Notes: generated from the sequence alone by a model not told the origin. DNA of 64,000 bases from Candidatus Avimonas caecicola (GCA_904419875.1 CAJFTG010000005.1:31230-95229), one strand, 5' to 3'; counted from the stretch's first letter, positions 9,923-19,830 are shown. Numbers and translations: made by a program.

Positions 9923-10780
9923 TTACTTCAGCCCGGAAGTGCTCATTGTCTGGATTACGCTTTTCTGGGACAGGATGAAAATAAGAATCGGCGGAATCAT
10001 CATGATCAGCGCCGCCGCGGAACTTACGCCCGCCCTGGCGATCCCCCCCGCGGTGATCTGCGACATAATCGCGGGCAGCACCTTGAGCTCCTCGCTGTAA
10101 ATCAGCGAGCCTCCGGCGTTGTTCCACAAGCCCTGGAAGGAAAAGATCATCAGCGTCAGCCAGGCCGGCTTCACGTTGGGCATCACGATGCGCCAGTAAA
10201 TCGTGACCTCCCGCGCCCCGTCGATCCGGGCGGCCTCCAGCATTTCCTCCGGCAGCGTCCCCATGAAGTTCATCATCAGATACAGGCCGAGGGAGGACTG
10301 CAGCGCCGGCAGGATGAGGGCCCAATAGGTATCGATCATGTGCAGCTGCGCCATAACCACATACTGGGGCAGGTAGGTAACCGAGGAAGTGAACAGCAGG
10401 GACATGACCACGACCTTTTTGAGCCATTTATGGCCCGGAAAAGCGTGGCGGGAAAGCGGATAGGCCGCCATGCTCGACAGCAGCAGATGCCCCAGGGTGC
10501 CCGCCGCGCTGATAAACACGCTGTTGAATATGTAGCGGGTCAGCGGCACCCAAAAGCTGTCCGCCATCTGGCTGAGCCCGATGAAATTGCTCAGCGTGGG
10601 ATTGCGCACAAAAAAACGGGGTGGGAAAATGAGGATCTCGTTCATGGGTTTAAAGGCGGTGACAATCGCATACACAATCGGAAAAGCAAAGAAAACGCCG
10701 AAAACCAGCAGGAACAGGAAGACCATCACGTTGCCGAAAACCGATCGGCTGACATTGGGCTTGAAAAATCCGGCGGACAT
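9923..10780 (-). CDS. Carbohydrate ABC transporter permease (MalG/UgpE-type)
   Basis: ORF 285 aa; EAA loop MLEAARIDGAREVTIYWRIVMPNVKPA. Confidence 0.92.
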   Translation of the reverse strand: MSAGFFKPNVSRSVFGNVMVFLFLLVFGVFFAFPIVYAIVTAFKPMNEILIFPPRFFVRNPTLSNFIGLSQMADSFWVPLTRYIFNSVFISAAGTLGHLLLSSMAAYPLSRHAFPGHKWLKKVVVMSLLFTSSVTYLPQYVVMAQLHMIDTYWALILPALQSSLGLYLMMNFMGTLPEEMLEAARIDGAREVTIYWRIVMPNVKPAWLTLMIFSFQGLWNNAGGSLIYSEELKVLPAIMSQITAGGIARAGVSSAAALIMMIPPILIFILSQKSVIQTMSTSGLK

Positions 10781-10796
10781 GAGGGTTCCTCCTTCT

Positions 10797-11753
10797 TCAA
10801 TCGGTGCTGAAGCGGCCGATCAGCCGCGAAATCACGGTGTTGGTCACCATCATCAGCGCAAACAGGAAAACGGCCAGCGTTGTGGCGTAGCCCATCTCAA
10901 AGCGGGTGGTGCCCACATCCATGATATAGGTGATGATGGTGTCGGCGCTGTACTGGGTGGTGGGGAAGCCGGCCAGCATCTGGATGACCGTGCCCACGCC
11001 GAAGGAGGCGCCGATCTGCATGACCGCGCTGAACAGCAGCTGCGGCGCCATGGAGGGGATGGTGATGTAAAACAGCTCCTGCCAGCGGTTGCGGATCCCG
11101 TCGATCGCGCCGGCCTCGAACAGGCTCCGATCCATCCCCTGAAAGCCGGCGACAAAGGTGAGGAAGCCGGTGCCCAGGCTCATCCAGAGCTGGACGACAA
11201 TCAGCACCGTCATAATGGTGTTCTGATTAATCAGCCACTCCACCGGTTCCTGCAGGACCCCCGTCGACATCAGAACGCCGTTGATGACGCCGTAGGAATC
11301 GCTGCTGAACAGAAACGCCCAGATGAAATACACGTTGCCCGACAGAACCGGCATGTAAAACACCAGCGTGAGGAAGGTGCGCAGATACCGCCCGGTTTCA
11401 TTGATGAGCCACGCGAACACAAAGGAGAGGAGGTAGCTCAGCGGCCCGGTCAGGAAGGCGAACACCAGCGTGTTTTTTAACACAGTGAAAAAGATCGAAT
11501 CGTCCAGCAGCATCCGCTCGTAGTTCTGGAAGCCCACGAAGCGGGGCGTGGACAGCATGTTGAAGCTGGTAAAGCTCAGCCCGATGGACGCCAGGACAGG
11601 GATTACCGTCAGCAGCAGGAAAAGCAGCATAAACGGAGCGATCAGCAGATAGCTTTCCTTGTACTGCCCCATCCGGTAAAGGAGTCCGCGTTTCTTCAGC
11701 GGGCGGCCGGGCGAACGGCTCGACGGCCTTTCTTTTGCAACGGTCGTTTTCAA
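10797..11753 (-). CDS. Sugar ABC transporter permease (MalF/UgpA-type)
   Basis: ORF 318 aa; EAA loop LFEAGAIDGIRNRWQELFYITIPSMAPQ. Confidence 0.92.
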   Translation of the reverse strand: MKTTVAKERPSSRSPGRPLKKRGLLYRMGQYKESYLLIAPFMLLFLLLTVIPVLASIGLSFTSFNMLSTPRFVGFQNYERMLLDDSIFFTVLKNTLVFAFLTGPLSYLLSFVFAWLINETGRYLRTFLTLVFYMPVLSGNVYFIWAFLFSSDSYGVINGVLMSTGVLQEPVEWLINQNTIMTVLIVVQLWMSLGTGFLTFVAGFQGMDRSLFEAGAIDGIRNRWQELFYITIPSMAPQLLFSAVMQIGASFGVGTVIQMLAGFPTTQYSADTIITYIMDVGTTRFEMGYATTLAVFLFALMMVTNTVISRLIGRFSTD

Positions 11754-11771
11754 TGGCTGCGCATCCTTTCC

Positions 11772-14681
11772 TCAGTCGAGTCCCAGTTCATTGCGCTTGC
11801 GGGCGATCTCCCGGTTGATATTATCGTTCTCCCGCTCGAATTCCTCGCGGGCGTTTTTGCCGTCAAACAGCACGGCGCGGAAGGCGTTGTCCAGGCACCG
11901 GGAAACGAAGTAGCTTCCGGGGATCTCCCGCAGCTCCTGCACCTGCTGCCGCTGCTCCTCCAGGGCCGTCAGCTCCTCCTCCGTCCAATCCAGATAGGAA
12001 AAGGCTTCGATATTCGCCGTGGCGTTGCGGCCCTCCGCCCCCATCACGTTCTCCACGTTGCTGCCATAGGTCTCCTGCGTGTCCGCCCGGGTCCACCAGT
12101 CGATGAAATCCCAGCAGGCCTCCTTGTCCCCGGCCGCCTCGAACATGACGACGGAAGACCCCGCGCCGCCGGTCGCCCGGTTGATGGAGCCGTCTTCCTG
12201 TTCCGTCCCCGGGATGGGCGCCATCCCCCATTTCCCCCGGATTTCCGGCGCGCCGGCGGTCAGCGCGTTATACTGATCGAAGCCGGCAATGGCGATCGGC
12301 ATTTCGCCGTTGCGGAAGCGGGTATAGAAATCGTATACCAACTCAAAGCCGTACTGATCGTAGAAGGTGCACCACTGATTGAAGGCGTTCATCGCCGCCT
12401 CGGTGTCCAGGGTGGTCCGGGTGGCGTCCTCCGAGTAGAAGTTTCCGCCGTTCTGCAGCAGGAGGACCGGGAACATATCCTTGGCGCCCAGGCCGTTGTC
12501 CACCGCCGTGGAGGCGGAAATCACACTGTAGGGCAGGCCGACCTGCATATGGTTTTTCTGCAGGCGCGGGACGATCTGAAACAGCTCCTCCCAGGTCTGG
12601 GGCAGGGACAGGCCGAGCTGCTCCAGTATGTCGGTGCGGTAAAACATCATGAAGAAGGTCTGGGTATTGGGCAGCGCATAGATACCCCCGTTGTACTGAT
12701 ACGGCACCGTCGCCGTCTCGCTGAAGCGCTCCACCACCTCGTCGAAGGTGTCAAAGCCGCTCAGGTCGGCCAGCGCGCCGCGGCAGGCAAGGTTGACCGG
12801 CTGGCCGCGGGCAACGCCGATGGCCACATCCGGGCCGGTCCCGGCGAGCGTCGCTTCAATAAAGCCGGTCTGCACCAGACTGAGCTGGACGGATATGCCG
12901 GTTTCCGGGGTAAACCGATCGGTAAGCAGATCCTTGAGGATCTGCCCCTGATCCCGCCCGCTGTTGAACCAGACGGTGATGGAAGTGCCGGCGCCTTCCG
13001 TCCCGCCCATCGAGTTGTAATCCTGCGTGAAGGAAGCGATGAAGGCGCCGACCATGTGCTTGAGGCTGGCGAAAAAGCCCGCCCGGGCGGAGGGAAGCTC
13101 CGCATCCGCCGAATGGATCAGGATATAATCCAGCTCCAGCGGCTGCTCCATGTTGTCGTACACCCAGGAGGACAGATAGCTGATGGTGTCCCGGTAATTG
13201 GACAGCCGCTGGGGGATGGAATCCGGGTCCTCCAGCATGCTGGACAGCTGGGTCACCGCCCTCCGCACCGTTTCGGACTGGGTGGACTTCTCGCCGTTGA
13301 GCCGGTCGAATTCGTCCGCCGCCGCGGCCAGGCGATCCCGCTCCTGCGTAAAGCAGTCGATCAAATCCGGGATTTCTTCGTCCAGGTTGTAGTCGCGGTA
13401 CTTGTCCGGCGTGGTGCCGGTAATCATCACGATTTCTATGTACATCTGGTTGAGCCGGTCGTTGGATTCCTCCACCGTGCGCAGCACATCGGCCCAGGGA
13501 CCGACCGTGACCTGAAAGCGGATCTCGTTCTCCCCCGCCTGCAGGTACAGGGGGCAGGGGTCGCCGTTTTCATCCACAATGGTTTTGTTGTTCCAGTTCA
13601 CCCCATAGGGGAACCGGACGTTCTCATACGACGCGCTCGGGATCTCGCCGTTGACGTAAATCGAGCGGAAGGTGGACGCCCCGATCTGCAGGTTCTGCCG
13701 GTATTTCAGCGTCAGATAATACAGCCCTTCCTCCTCCACGGTAACGGTGTAGGAAATCCAGGCTCCCGGTTCGGACCAGTTGGACTGGCCGATCGTGTTC
13801 CTCCGGATTTTGGACACATGGTAAGGCTCGGTGGCCGGGCTGTTCCGGTCGTAGGTCGGGTAGATGGACTGGCTGGACTTGGCGGCGGGCGTCTCCGCCT
13901 GCAGCTTCTGGAGGTACCCCTCCGCCTCCGCGTAGCCCGCCTGCGCGTAAGCGTCCGCCGCTTCCTCGTCCGAGAGGACCTCCGCCGGCGCGCCCAGCTC
14001 AAGCCGGGCGATGTGGAGGGCTTCCCCCGTATTTTTCAGGGTGATCGTGTGCTCGCCCGCCGTCAGAAAAAAGCACAGGGGCTGGTCGGTGAAAAGCGTG
14101 AAATCCTGAAGAGCCACGGTATTCCAGTCAAGAATCTGCTCCTGATCGGGAATCCGGTCGTTCCCCACCGCATCCTGACGGATTTCGGTGGCATCCTTCC
14201 ACACGCGGGTCAGGGGCAGCGCCCGGCTTTCCTCAAAAGGCGCCTCTCCGTCCACCAGCAGGTCCACCGACCCGTCCTTCCGGTTGTCTTCTTCCCCGAC
14301 ATAGGTAACCCGGATAATATACCGCGCGTCGGCGGGAACCGTCACCGTCCAGACGGCCTCCCCGTCCTCCTCCAGAAGGAGCGAGGAAGCCTCCCCGCGG
14401 TAGCCGTTTTCCGGCGTGCCGCCGTCCAGGGCCGCCCGGCCGGCCTCCAGGAGAATCGCCTCTCCAAAGGGAACGGAAACGGTTTGGTCATAATAGGAAA
14501 AATAGGCCGAACCCCCGCTGCCGGCCGCCGGTTCCGCCTGCGCCGGGAGGGCGGACCCCTCCGCCGAAGCCGGAACGGGAAGGGCGGCGCCGAACAGCGC
14601 CAGGGCCATCCACATGCTGATGATTCGTTTACGCCCGCCTGCCAACCAGATCTCCGCCTTTCTTTTCTCTGTCGTACTCAT
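11772..14681 (-). CDS. Large extracellular solute-binding protein: N-terminal beta-rich/CBM-like region fused to a family-1 SBP domain
   Basis: ORF 969 aa; C-terminal half SITVWFNSGRDQGQILKDLLTDRFTPETGISVQLSL...GPDVAIGVARG...IAIAGFDQYN is SBP-like. Signal peptide MWMALALFGAALPVPASA without lipobox Cys. ATG at 14615 is an alternative start that avoids overlap with the upstream gene. Confidence 0.85.
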   Translation of the reverse strand: MSTTEKRKAEIWLAGGRKRIISMWMALALFGAALPVPASAEGSALPAQAEPAAGSGGSAYFSYYDQTVSVPFGEAILLEAGRAALDGGTPENGYRGEASSLLLEEDGEAVWTVTVPADARYIIRVTYVGEEDNRKDGSVDLLVDGEAPFEESRALPLTRVWKDATEIRQDAVGNDRIPDQEQILDWNTVALQDFTLFTDQPLCFFLTAGEHTITLKNTGEALHIARLELGAPAEVLSDEEAADAYAQAGYAEAEGYLQKLQAETPAAKSSQSIYPTYDRNSPATEPYHVSKIRRNTIGQSNWSEPGAWISYTVTVEEEGLYYLTLKYRQNLQIGASTFRSIYVNGEIPSASYENVRFPYGVNWNNKTIVDENGDPCPLYLQAGENEIRFQVTVGPWADVLRTVEESNDRLNQMYIEIVMITGTTPDKYRDYNLDEEIPDLIDCFTQERDRLAAAADEFDRLNGEKSTQSETVRRAVTQLSSMLEDPDSIPQRLSNYRDTISYLSSWVYDNMEQPLELDYILIHSADAELPSARAGFFASLKHMVGAFIASFTQDYNSMGGTEGAGTSITVWFNSGRDQGQILKDLLTDRFTPETGISVQLSLVQTGFIEATLAGTGPDVAIGVARGQPVNLACRGALADLSGFDTFDEVVERFSETATVPYQYNGGIYALPNTQTFFMMFYRTDILEQLGLSLPQTWEELFQIVPRLQKNHMQVGLPYSVISASTAVDNGLGAKDMFPVLLLQNGGNFYSEDATRTTLDTEAAMNAFNQWCTFYDQYGFELVYDFYTRFRNGEMPIAIAGFDQYNALTAGAPEIRGKWGMAPIPGTEQEDGSINRATGGAGSSVVMFEAAGDKEACWDFIDWWTRADTQETYGSNVENVMGAEGRNATANIEAFSYLDWTEEELTALEEQRQQVQELREIPGSYFVSRCLDNAFRAVLFDGKNAREEFERENDNINREIARKRNELGLD

Positions 14682-15555
14682 ACTGCTTCTGATACTCGGT
14701 CGGGGAACAGCCCATCACCTTCCGGAACACCTTGCTGAAGGATTGCGTGGATTCATAATTCAGGGACATGGCGATCTGCGAAATGGTGGATTTCTTGTAC
14801 TTGAGCAGGTCCAGGCTGGCCTCCACCTTCTTCATGCTGACATAAGCCTGCAGGGTAATCCCCATCTTGTCCTTGAACATGTGGGAAAGATGGCTGTGAC
14901 TGTAGCCGAGCGCCTCGGCAATTCCCTGAATGCTGGTGATGTCGTAAATATTGTTGTCGATGTAGCGGATGACCGAATACACCGACTGGCCGATGACCTT
15001 CTTGCTTTTTTCCGGCAGAAACACCTCGGATTTCACCGAAATCAGCAGCCGGTAAACATGAACCAGAATCTGCTTTATGTAGCACTCCACCATCATCCGG
15101 TTATAGACCGGCTTGGAGTACATTTCATTGATGAGCATATAGATAATCATGCGGACCTCGCCGAGATCCCGCACCAGATAGGACGGCGGGCTGCAGAAGA
15201 TTTCGGCCAGCGGCCTGTACTCCTCATCCAGCTCGTCGCTGAACTCGAAGCCCACATACGCAAAGCGAAGATTCTGGTCGGGGTCGGCCACATACCGGTG
15301 GGTCTTCCCCTTGGGCACGATGTGGATATCCCCCTGCTGCACCGAAAGGGCCGTTCCGGCGCTGTAAAACACGCCTTTGCCCGAGACAATGTAGCTGATT
15401 TCGTGACAGGCCTGCAAATGGGTTGGCATTTCATAGCCGGGTTCCGTGCTCATCTCCCCGATCTGCCAGATTTTCACAAACCCCATTTGCTCCGGATGGT
15501 AAAAAAAGGTGTTTTCAAACTCAAACAGACGACCATCGTAACCGCTCTTCAGCAT
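14629..15555 (-). CDS. AraC family transcriptional regulator
   Basis: ORF 308 aa; C-terminal SIQGIAEALGYSHSHLSHMFKDKMGITLQAYVSMKKVEASLDLLKYKKSTISQIAMSLNYESTQSFSKVFRKVMGCSPTEYQKQ. Confidence 0.92.
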   Translation of the reverse strand: MLKSGYDGRLFEFENTFFYHPEQMGFVKIWQIGEMSTEPGYEMPTHLQACHEISYIVSGKGVFYSAGTALSVQQGDIHIVPKGKTHRYVADPDQNLRFAYVGFEFSDELDEEYRPLAEIFCSPPSYLVRDLGEVRMIIYMLINEMYSKPVYNRMMVECYIKQILVHVYRLLISVKSEVFLPEKSKKVIGQSVYSVIRYIDNNIYDITSIQGIAEALGYSHSHLSHMFKDKMGITLQAYVSMKKVEASLDLLKYKKSTISQIAMSLNYESTQSFSKVFRKVMGCSPTEYQKQYEYDREKKGGDLVGRRA

Positions 15556-15616
15556 TCGACCTTCTCCTTTCTGACGGCGGAAAACGCCTGGCCCTCAACC
15601 GTACCGCAGCCCCCGT

Positions 15617-16591
15617 TCAGCCGGAAGCCGACTCTTCACAAAGAAGCCTCCCATATTCCTCCACTTCGCCGCCGTAAGGATAGAGAGCGGTATACTCTTC
15701 GCCCAGATAACAGGCAAAGGTGGTTACGGACTCGATCCCCATCTCCCGGTAATACCGAATGTCCGCCTCCAGCGTTTTCCGTTGTAAATGAAACGGCTTG
15801 GGGGGCTTTGTCCAATTGGAAAAGTACGAATTATCCAACCAGTAATCCAGCGCCTGAGAGCCCTGCGTGCCGAATACGGCAAGCAGCTCCGGCAGGTGCC
15901 GGCTCTGCTCCCGATTTTTCTCACTGGACAAATCGGCGATCCCCTTGTCAAACACCCGGTCCATCGGGGCAAATTCCAGAAATATCCCCGGTTCCGGCTT
16001 GACCAGCCGCGGCGGCTGAATGGTGTCGTGATAGGCCAGATAACACTGGGTGGCCTGCGGGTTCACCCTCCGGATGCCGCGGATAATCGCATTATAAACT
16101 TTCATGGCCTGATCGGAATGCGACAAATCCCCACAGCGAGGGCAGTAACAGGCGGAATCCGCGATGTCGTCCATCCAGAAATGATAGCGGTTGGTGCGGG
16201 GCCGGTAGAGTCTGGCCAGCTCCGCCGCCCGGCGGGACACCTCCTCCAGCGCTTCCTCGCTGGAGGAGCACAAATTGACATCGTTGGTGCGCCGCCCCTC
16301 CTTATTGACGCGGAACCATTCGGGATGCTCTTCAAAAAGAGCGCGGGGCAGCAGGCAGGACAGCGAATGCATCTCCCATTCCACGTCCACGCCGCGGCTT
16401 TCCAGCCGCTCCAGAACGGCGCGGTTCTCCGGGGTGAGAAAAGCCTCCATTACCTCGGCGGCCGACCGGCCGAAGGGGTCGGGGCTCATGCCGCTCAGCC
16501 CCAGAAGGTTCAGGCCCGCGGCATACATTCGCTCCTCCCACTCCGGACACAGTTCTTCCGGAAAGATGAGAACGCCCCGCTGCTTGAGCAT
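15617..16591 (-). CDS. DUF4838-like protein
   Basis: ORF track 15617..16876; start moved to ATG 16591 (MLKQRGVLIFPEEL) preceded by GGAGG. Motifs HPEWFRVN, YCPRCG, HFWMDDIADSACYCPRC. Confidence 0.7.
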   Translation of the reverse strand: MLKQRGVLIFPEELCPEWEERMYAAGLNLLGLSGMSPDPFGRSAAEVMEAFLTPENRAVLERLESRGVDVEWEMHSLSCLLPRALFEEHPEWFRVNKEGRRTNDVNLCSSSEEALEEVSRRAAELARLYRPRTNRYHFWMDDIADSACYCPRCGDLSHSDQAMKVYNAIIRGIRRVNPQATQCYLAYHDTIQPPRLVKPEPGIFLEFAPMDRVFDKGIADLSSEKNREQSRHLPELLAVFGTQGSQALDYWLDNSYFSNWTKPPKPFHLQRKTLEADIRYYREMGIESVTTFACYLGEEYTALYPYGGEVEEYGRLLCEESASG

Positions 16592-16855
16592 AAACATTCC
16601 TCCTGTATGTACAAATTCCACAGCGATCGGAAATGCGGTTCCAATTCCCGCAAGAAATCGGTTGCCGGACAGGTTCCGTCCCTTTCCCCTTCGCCTCCTG
16701 CCGCTGCAAAAGGGCAGGAAAGGAAAACATCCGTGCCAAAGATTCGTGAAATTGTCTGAAACCCGGCGATAAATTTCGATGCTTTCTAAATCTTTCAGCA
16801 TTATTATAAGCACTCCGCTGAAAAAAAACGTTCTCATACCTGCTGACAAAAGTGT

Positions 16856-16908
16856 CCAAAACTGCTGTTTTTTCAAAATGTCTTTCTGATCTTTGGACAG
16901 TTTTGGAA
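16856..16908. promoter_or_regulatory. Inverted repeat TCCAAAACTG-N33-CAGTTTTGGA, candidate regulator binding sites
   Basis: TCCAAAACTG at 16856-16865 and its exact inverse at 16899-16908, upstream of the DUF4838 gene. A related CTGTTTTGGA is at 17059-17068. Confidence 0.5.
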
Positions 16909-16958
16909 AATTCTTCTAGTCCATCTGTCGGTTCCCATCCAAAAAAATTAGAAAAAAA

Positions 16959-17002
16959 GCGCCCCTGGCGTGAAGATCCTACAATCCTCACGTCAGGGAC
17001 GC
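16959..17002 (-). terminator. Rho-independent terminator of the oxidoreductase gene
   Basis: GCGYCCCTGRCGTGARGAT inverted repeat, followed on the minus strand by T-rich tract (plus strand AAAAAAATTAGAAAAAAA). Confidence 0.75.
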
Positions 17003-17165
17003 TTTACAAATATGCTTTTTAAACAACAGATTCTATCTGTGGGTCAGTTTCTTCCACACTGTTTTGGAAGGCAATTCCCGCAAATTTGGACATCCCTTTC
17101 CCCGTTTACCGCTGTGGGACGGCGCCGAAGGACGCCCTCTCCGCCCCGCGGAACCTTCGCGCTGT

Positions 17166-18002
17166 TTATACCTCCACCCAGACGCCGGGCGTCTTCTGGG
17201 CGCGCTGGCCCGCCGCACGCACCGCCATGATGGAGACGGTATCCTCGTGCGGCACCCGGACTTCGCCGGTCTGATAAAAGCGGCAGAGCTCGCGGAGAAA
17301 CGCGCGGAAATAGTCCGATTTCACCTCGACCATCCGGCTTTGGGTTTTCCCGGCAATGTTGGTGACAAAGGGGGAACCGGTGCCGAAGCAGGACACGGTG
17401 GCCGAACGGCCGTCCCGGAAATGGATTGCCAGGGTCATCCAGCGCTCCCCGTCCAGCCACATCACCCGGTCGGGTTCCGCTTTCATCAGCATCATTAGCG
17501 GCTCCAGCTGATGAATGGAGTAGGTCTCAAACCCGTTCGGTCCCCAGCAGTTGACCGCAGCGACCTGCGCCGGGTCCACATCCTGGTATTCCTCCGCGAA
17601 GCGGAGCGCCGAGGTGGAATAGCAGGGGGTGCCGTGCTCGTCGGCCAGTGCAAACAGGCGCAGAGCGGTTTCCTTATCCGGCGCGAAGGTTTTGTCCACA
17701 TAGGTCCGCTTGCCGGAACGGAGCGGAAGCTGGCACAGCTCCTCGTGCATTTCACAGTTGTCCGGAGAAAGCACCAGCAGATAATCGCTCTTTTCAATCA
17801 GCTCTTCAATGGTCAGACAGCGGGTGATTCCGTACTTTTCGCACCACTGGTCGGTGGTCATCCCCCCAGGCAGGGGGCTGTCGATCTTGCCGTAGGCATG
17901 GGTCACCGCCAGCTCCCCGTTCGACAGCTCCCGGATCATCTCCGGGTAATTATTGGCATGCCATTCATCCAGATAGTAGTCAATAAAGCCGATTGTTTTC
18001 AT
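17166..18002 (-). CDS. Gfo/Idh/MocA-family oxidoreductase-like protein
   Basis: ORF 278 aa; YLLVLSPDNCEMHEELCQLPLRSGKRTYVDKTFAPDKETALRLFALADEHGTPCYSTSALRFA. Confidence 0.75.
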   Translation of the reverse strand: MKTIGFIDYYLDEWHANNYPEMIRELSNGELAVTHAYGKIDSPLPGGMTTDQWCEKYGITRCLTIEELIEKSDYLLVLSPDNCEMHEELCQLPLRSGKRTYVDKTFAPDKETALRLFALADEHGTPCYSTSALRFAEEYQDVDPAQVAAVNCWGPNGFETYSIHQLEPLMMLMKAEPDRVMWLDGERWMTLAIHFRDGRSATVSCFGTGSPFVTNIAGKTQSRMVEVKSDYFRAFLRELCRFYQTGEVRVPHEDTVSIMAVRAAGQRAQKTPGVWVEV

Positions 18003-18564
18003 AAACCTCTCCCTTTCTTCAAAGATACCCGTTCCCCTTTTCGGCCGCCGGGTGGAAAGCCGTACATGGTTTTTGGCCGGCGGTCCTGCTTCTCTTTAAA
18101 TTATAGGGCCGTCCGCCCCCTTTGGCAATGTCTTTTTTGGGGGTTCTGCTTGTCCGTTTATGCTTTTTTGGCGCCGTATCGCAAATACCGGACGCCGCAG
18201 GGGACGAAATCGGCTGTCCGTCCGGGAAAGGGCTTCCCCCGCGGGGAGCAGCCGCCCCCTCTCCCGTCCCCTCTCCCACCGCCTCTCCCACCGCCTCCCG
18301 GACGCCGCGGCGGGAACCGTCCCGATCATAACCGCCGGGTAACCGGTGGTTTGCCCAGGCTCCGGAAGGGTCCAATACCGGCTTCACCCCGAAAAGGGCC
18401 GGTTCTTGGTGATCGCAGTACGCACCCTGCCGCCCGTGAACGGGCCGCTGTGCTTCCGCCAAGCCGGTTTCAAGGCAAAAACCTATTCGGCAGCCCCCCG
18501 ACCCGGCTGTAACGCGGCTACAAAGCATTTCTCCTGTTTTCACGGGGGAATGTTTTGGCGCCAC

Positions 18565-18600
18565 AAAACGGCTCCGTCTCAGCGGAGACGGAGCCGTTTT
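18565..18600 (-). terminator. Rho-independent terminator (16-bp perfect stem)
   Basis: AAAACGGCTCCGTCTC-AGCG-GAGACGGAGCCGTTTT, just downstream of the bofA-like stop. Confidence 0.85.
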
Positions 18601-18653
18601 ATCCGGAGCGGAAGGCCGTATGGTGCCGGCCGGCAGTATGTCCCTGTTCCGGC

Positions 18654-18923
18654 CTACAGGTTCATAATCAGCTTGACCACCAGCATGGCAACCACACCGG
18701 GAATTCCCAGCACGACGCAGCTCAGCCCGGTAAACAGGTTCAGCCCGATCGATACGCTGGTAAACGCGCCGGCGATGTTGACGGCCGCCAGCGCGCAGAG
18801 CCCCTGCGCCCCGGAGCCTACCAGGCTGCGCACCGGTCTCTTGGTTTTGACAAGCGCAGCCAGCACAGCGACGGCGATCCCCGCCGCCAGAACCCAAAGC
18901 AGAATTTGCAGCCACAAGCTCAT
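18654..18923 (-). CDS. bofA: Pro-sigmaK processing inhibitor BofA family protein
   Basis: ORF 89 aa; VRSLVGSGAQGLCALAAVNIAGAFTSVSIGLNLFTGLSCVVLGIPGVVAMLVVKLIM is BofA-like. Next to a YaaL-like gene. Confidence 0.85.
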   Translation of the reverse strand: MSLWLQILLWVLAAGIAVAVLAALVKTKRPVRSLVGSGAQGLCALAAVNIAGAFTSVSIGLNLFTGLSCVVLGIPGVVAMLVVKLIMNL

Positions 18924-18971
18924 GATGTTATCCCATCCTTTCTGGGCGGCCGCCGGGAAGCGCCCGGGAGC

Positions 18972-19241
18972 TCACACGCTCTTTTCCGCGGCCTCCTCCG
19001 GAAAGGAATACCGGGCGGCCGTCACTCCCTGGCTTTTGGCGCAGCGCAGCAGATAACGGTAACGGGCGCGCAGCGACTCCAGCTCATAGATGCAGGCCTC
19101 GATCATGTCCCCGTCGCTCTCCATGGAAAAACGCGCGTTCACATTGTCCATCTGGGCGCAGACATCCCGGATGGCGGTCAGCAGCTCATCGGGTTCCTCC
19201 ACCGGCGTCTTTAATATAGCCTTTCGAATGGCTCCCTCCAT
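18972..19241 (-). CDS. YaaL/DUF2508-like protein
   Basis: ORF 18972..19304, likely start MEGAIRK at 19241; ACIYELESLRARYRYLLRCAKSQGV. Adjacent to bofA as in Bacillus. Confidence 0.7.
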   Translation of the reverse strand: MEGAIRKAILKTPVEEPDELLTAIRDVCAQMDNVNARFSMESDGDMIEACIYELESLRARYRYLLRCAKSQGVTAARYSFPEEAAEKSV

Positions 19242-19428
19242 GATTTTCCCGCCTTTCACAAAATGGATATGCATAGTATTGGCAGAATATGCCGCGGTAA
19301 TCACCGGGGTTCCCGCCGCCGGTTATCTTTTTCCCGCCCTCTTCCCGCCTTCCCGCCTTCCCGCCTCCCCGTCTCTACATCTCTCCATCTCCCGTTTCCT
19401 CCGCGGCCACTTGGCCGCTTCTTTGCCG

Positions 19429-19490
19429 CCTGTTCATGCCTGTTCATGCCTGTTCATGCCCGTTCGTGCCCGTTCGTGCCCGATCCCGTT
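19429..19490. repeat. Degenerate 10-bp tandem repeat (CCTGTTCATG x3, CCCGTTCGTG x2)
   Basis: Direct reading; exact 10-base register. Confidence 0.9.
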
Positions 19491-19830
19491 CACGTCTTTG
19501 CGCTGCCTCCCCCGTCCAATGCCCTCTGCCCCGCCCCCTGCCCCGCCCCTGCGCTTTATTCGCTCTATTCGCTCCTTTTGTTCCCTTTGCTCCCCTTGTT
19601 CCCCTTGTCCCCCCGTTCGCCTCCATGCTGCCATCCTGCCATATTTCCTATATTTATATACCTGGGGGACAGCCGGGGAACAGCAAGGAAGAGGAACCAA
19701 CCGGGGGGAGGCAGAAGTGGAGGAAGGGGGGAAGAGAGGGGAAGAGAGAAAAAGGGGAAGGAATGCAAAGAATACAAAGAAAAAAGGAATGAAGGGGTGA
19801 AAAGGGACGGGCAAGGGGGCTCCCGCCCCA

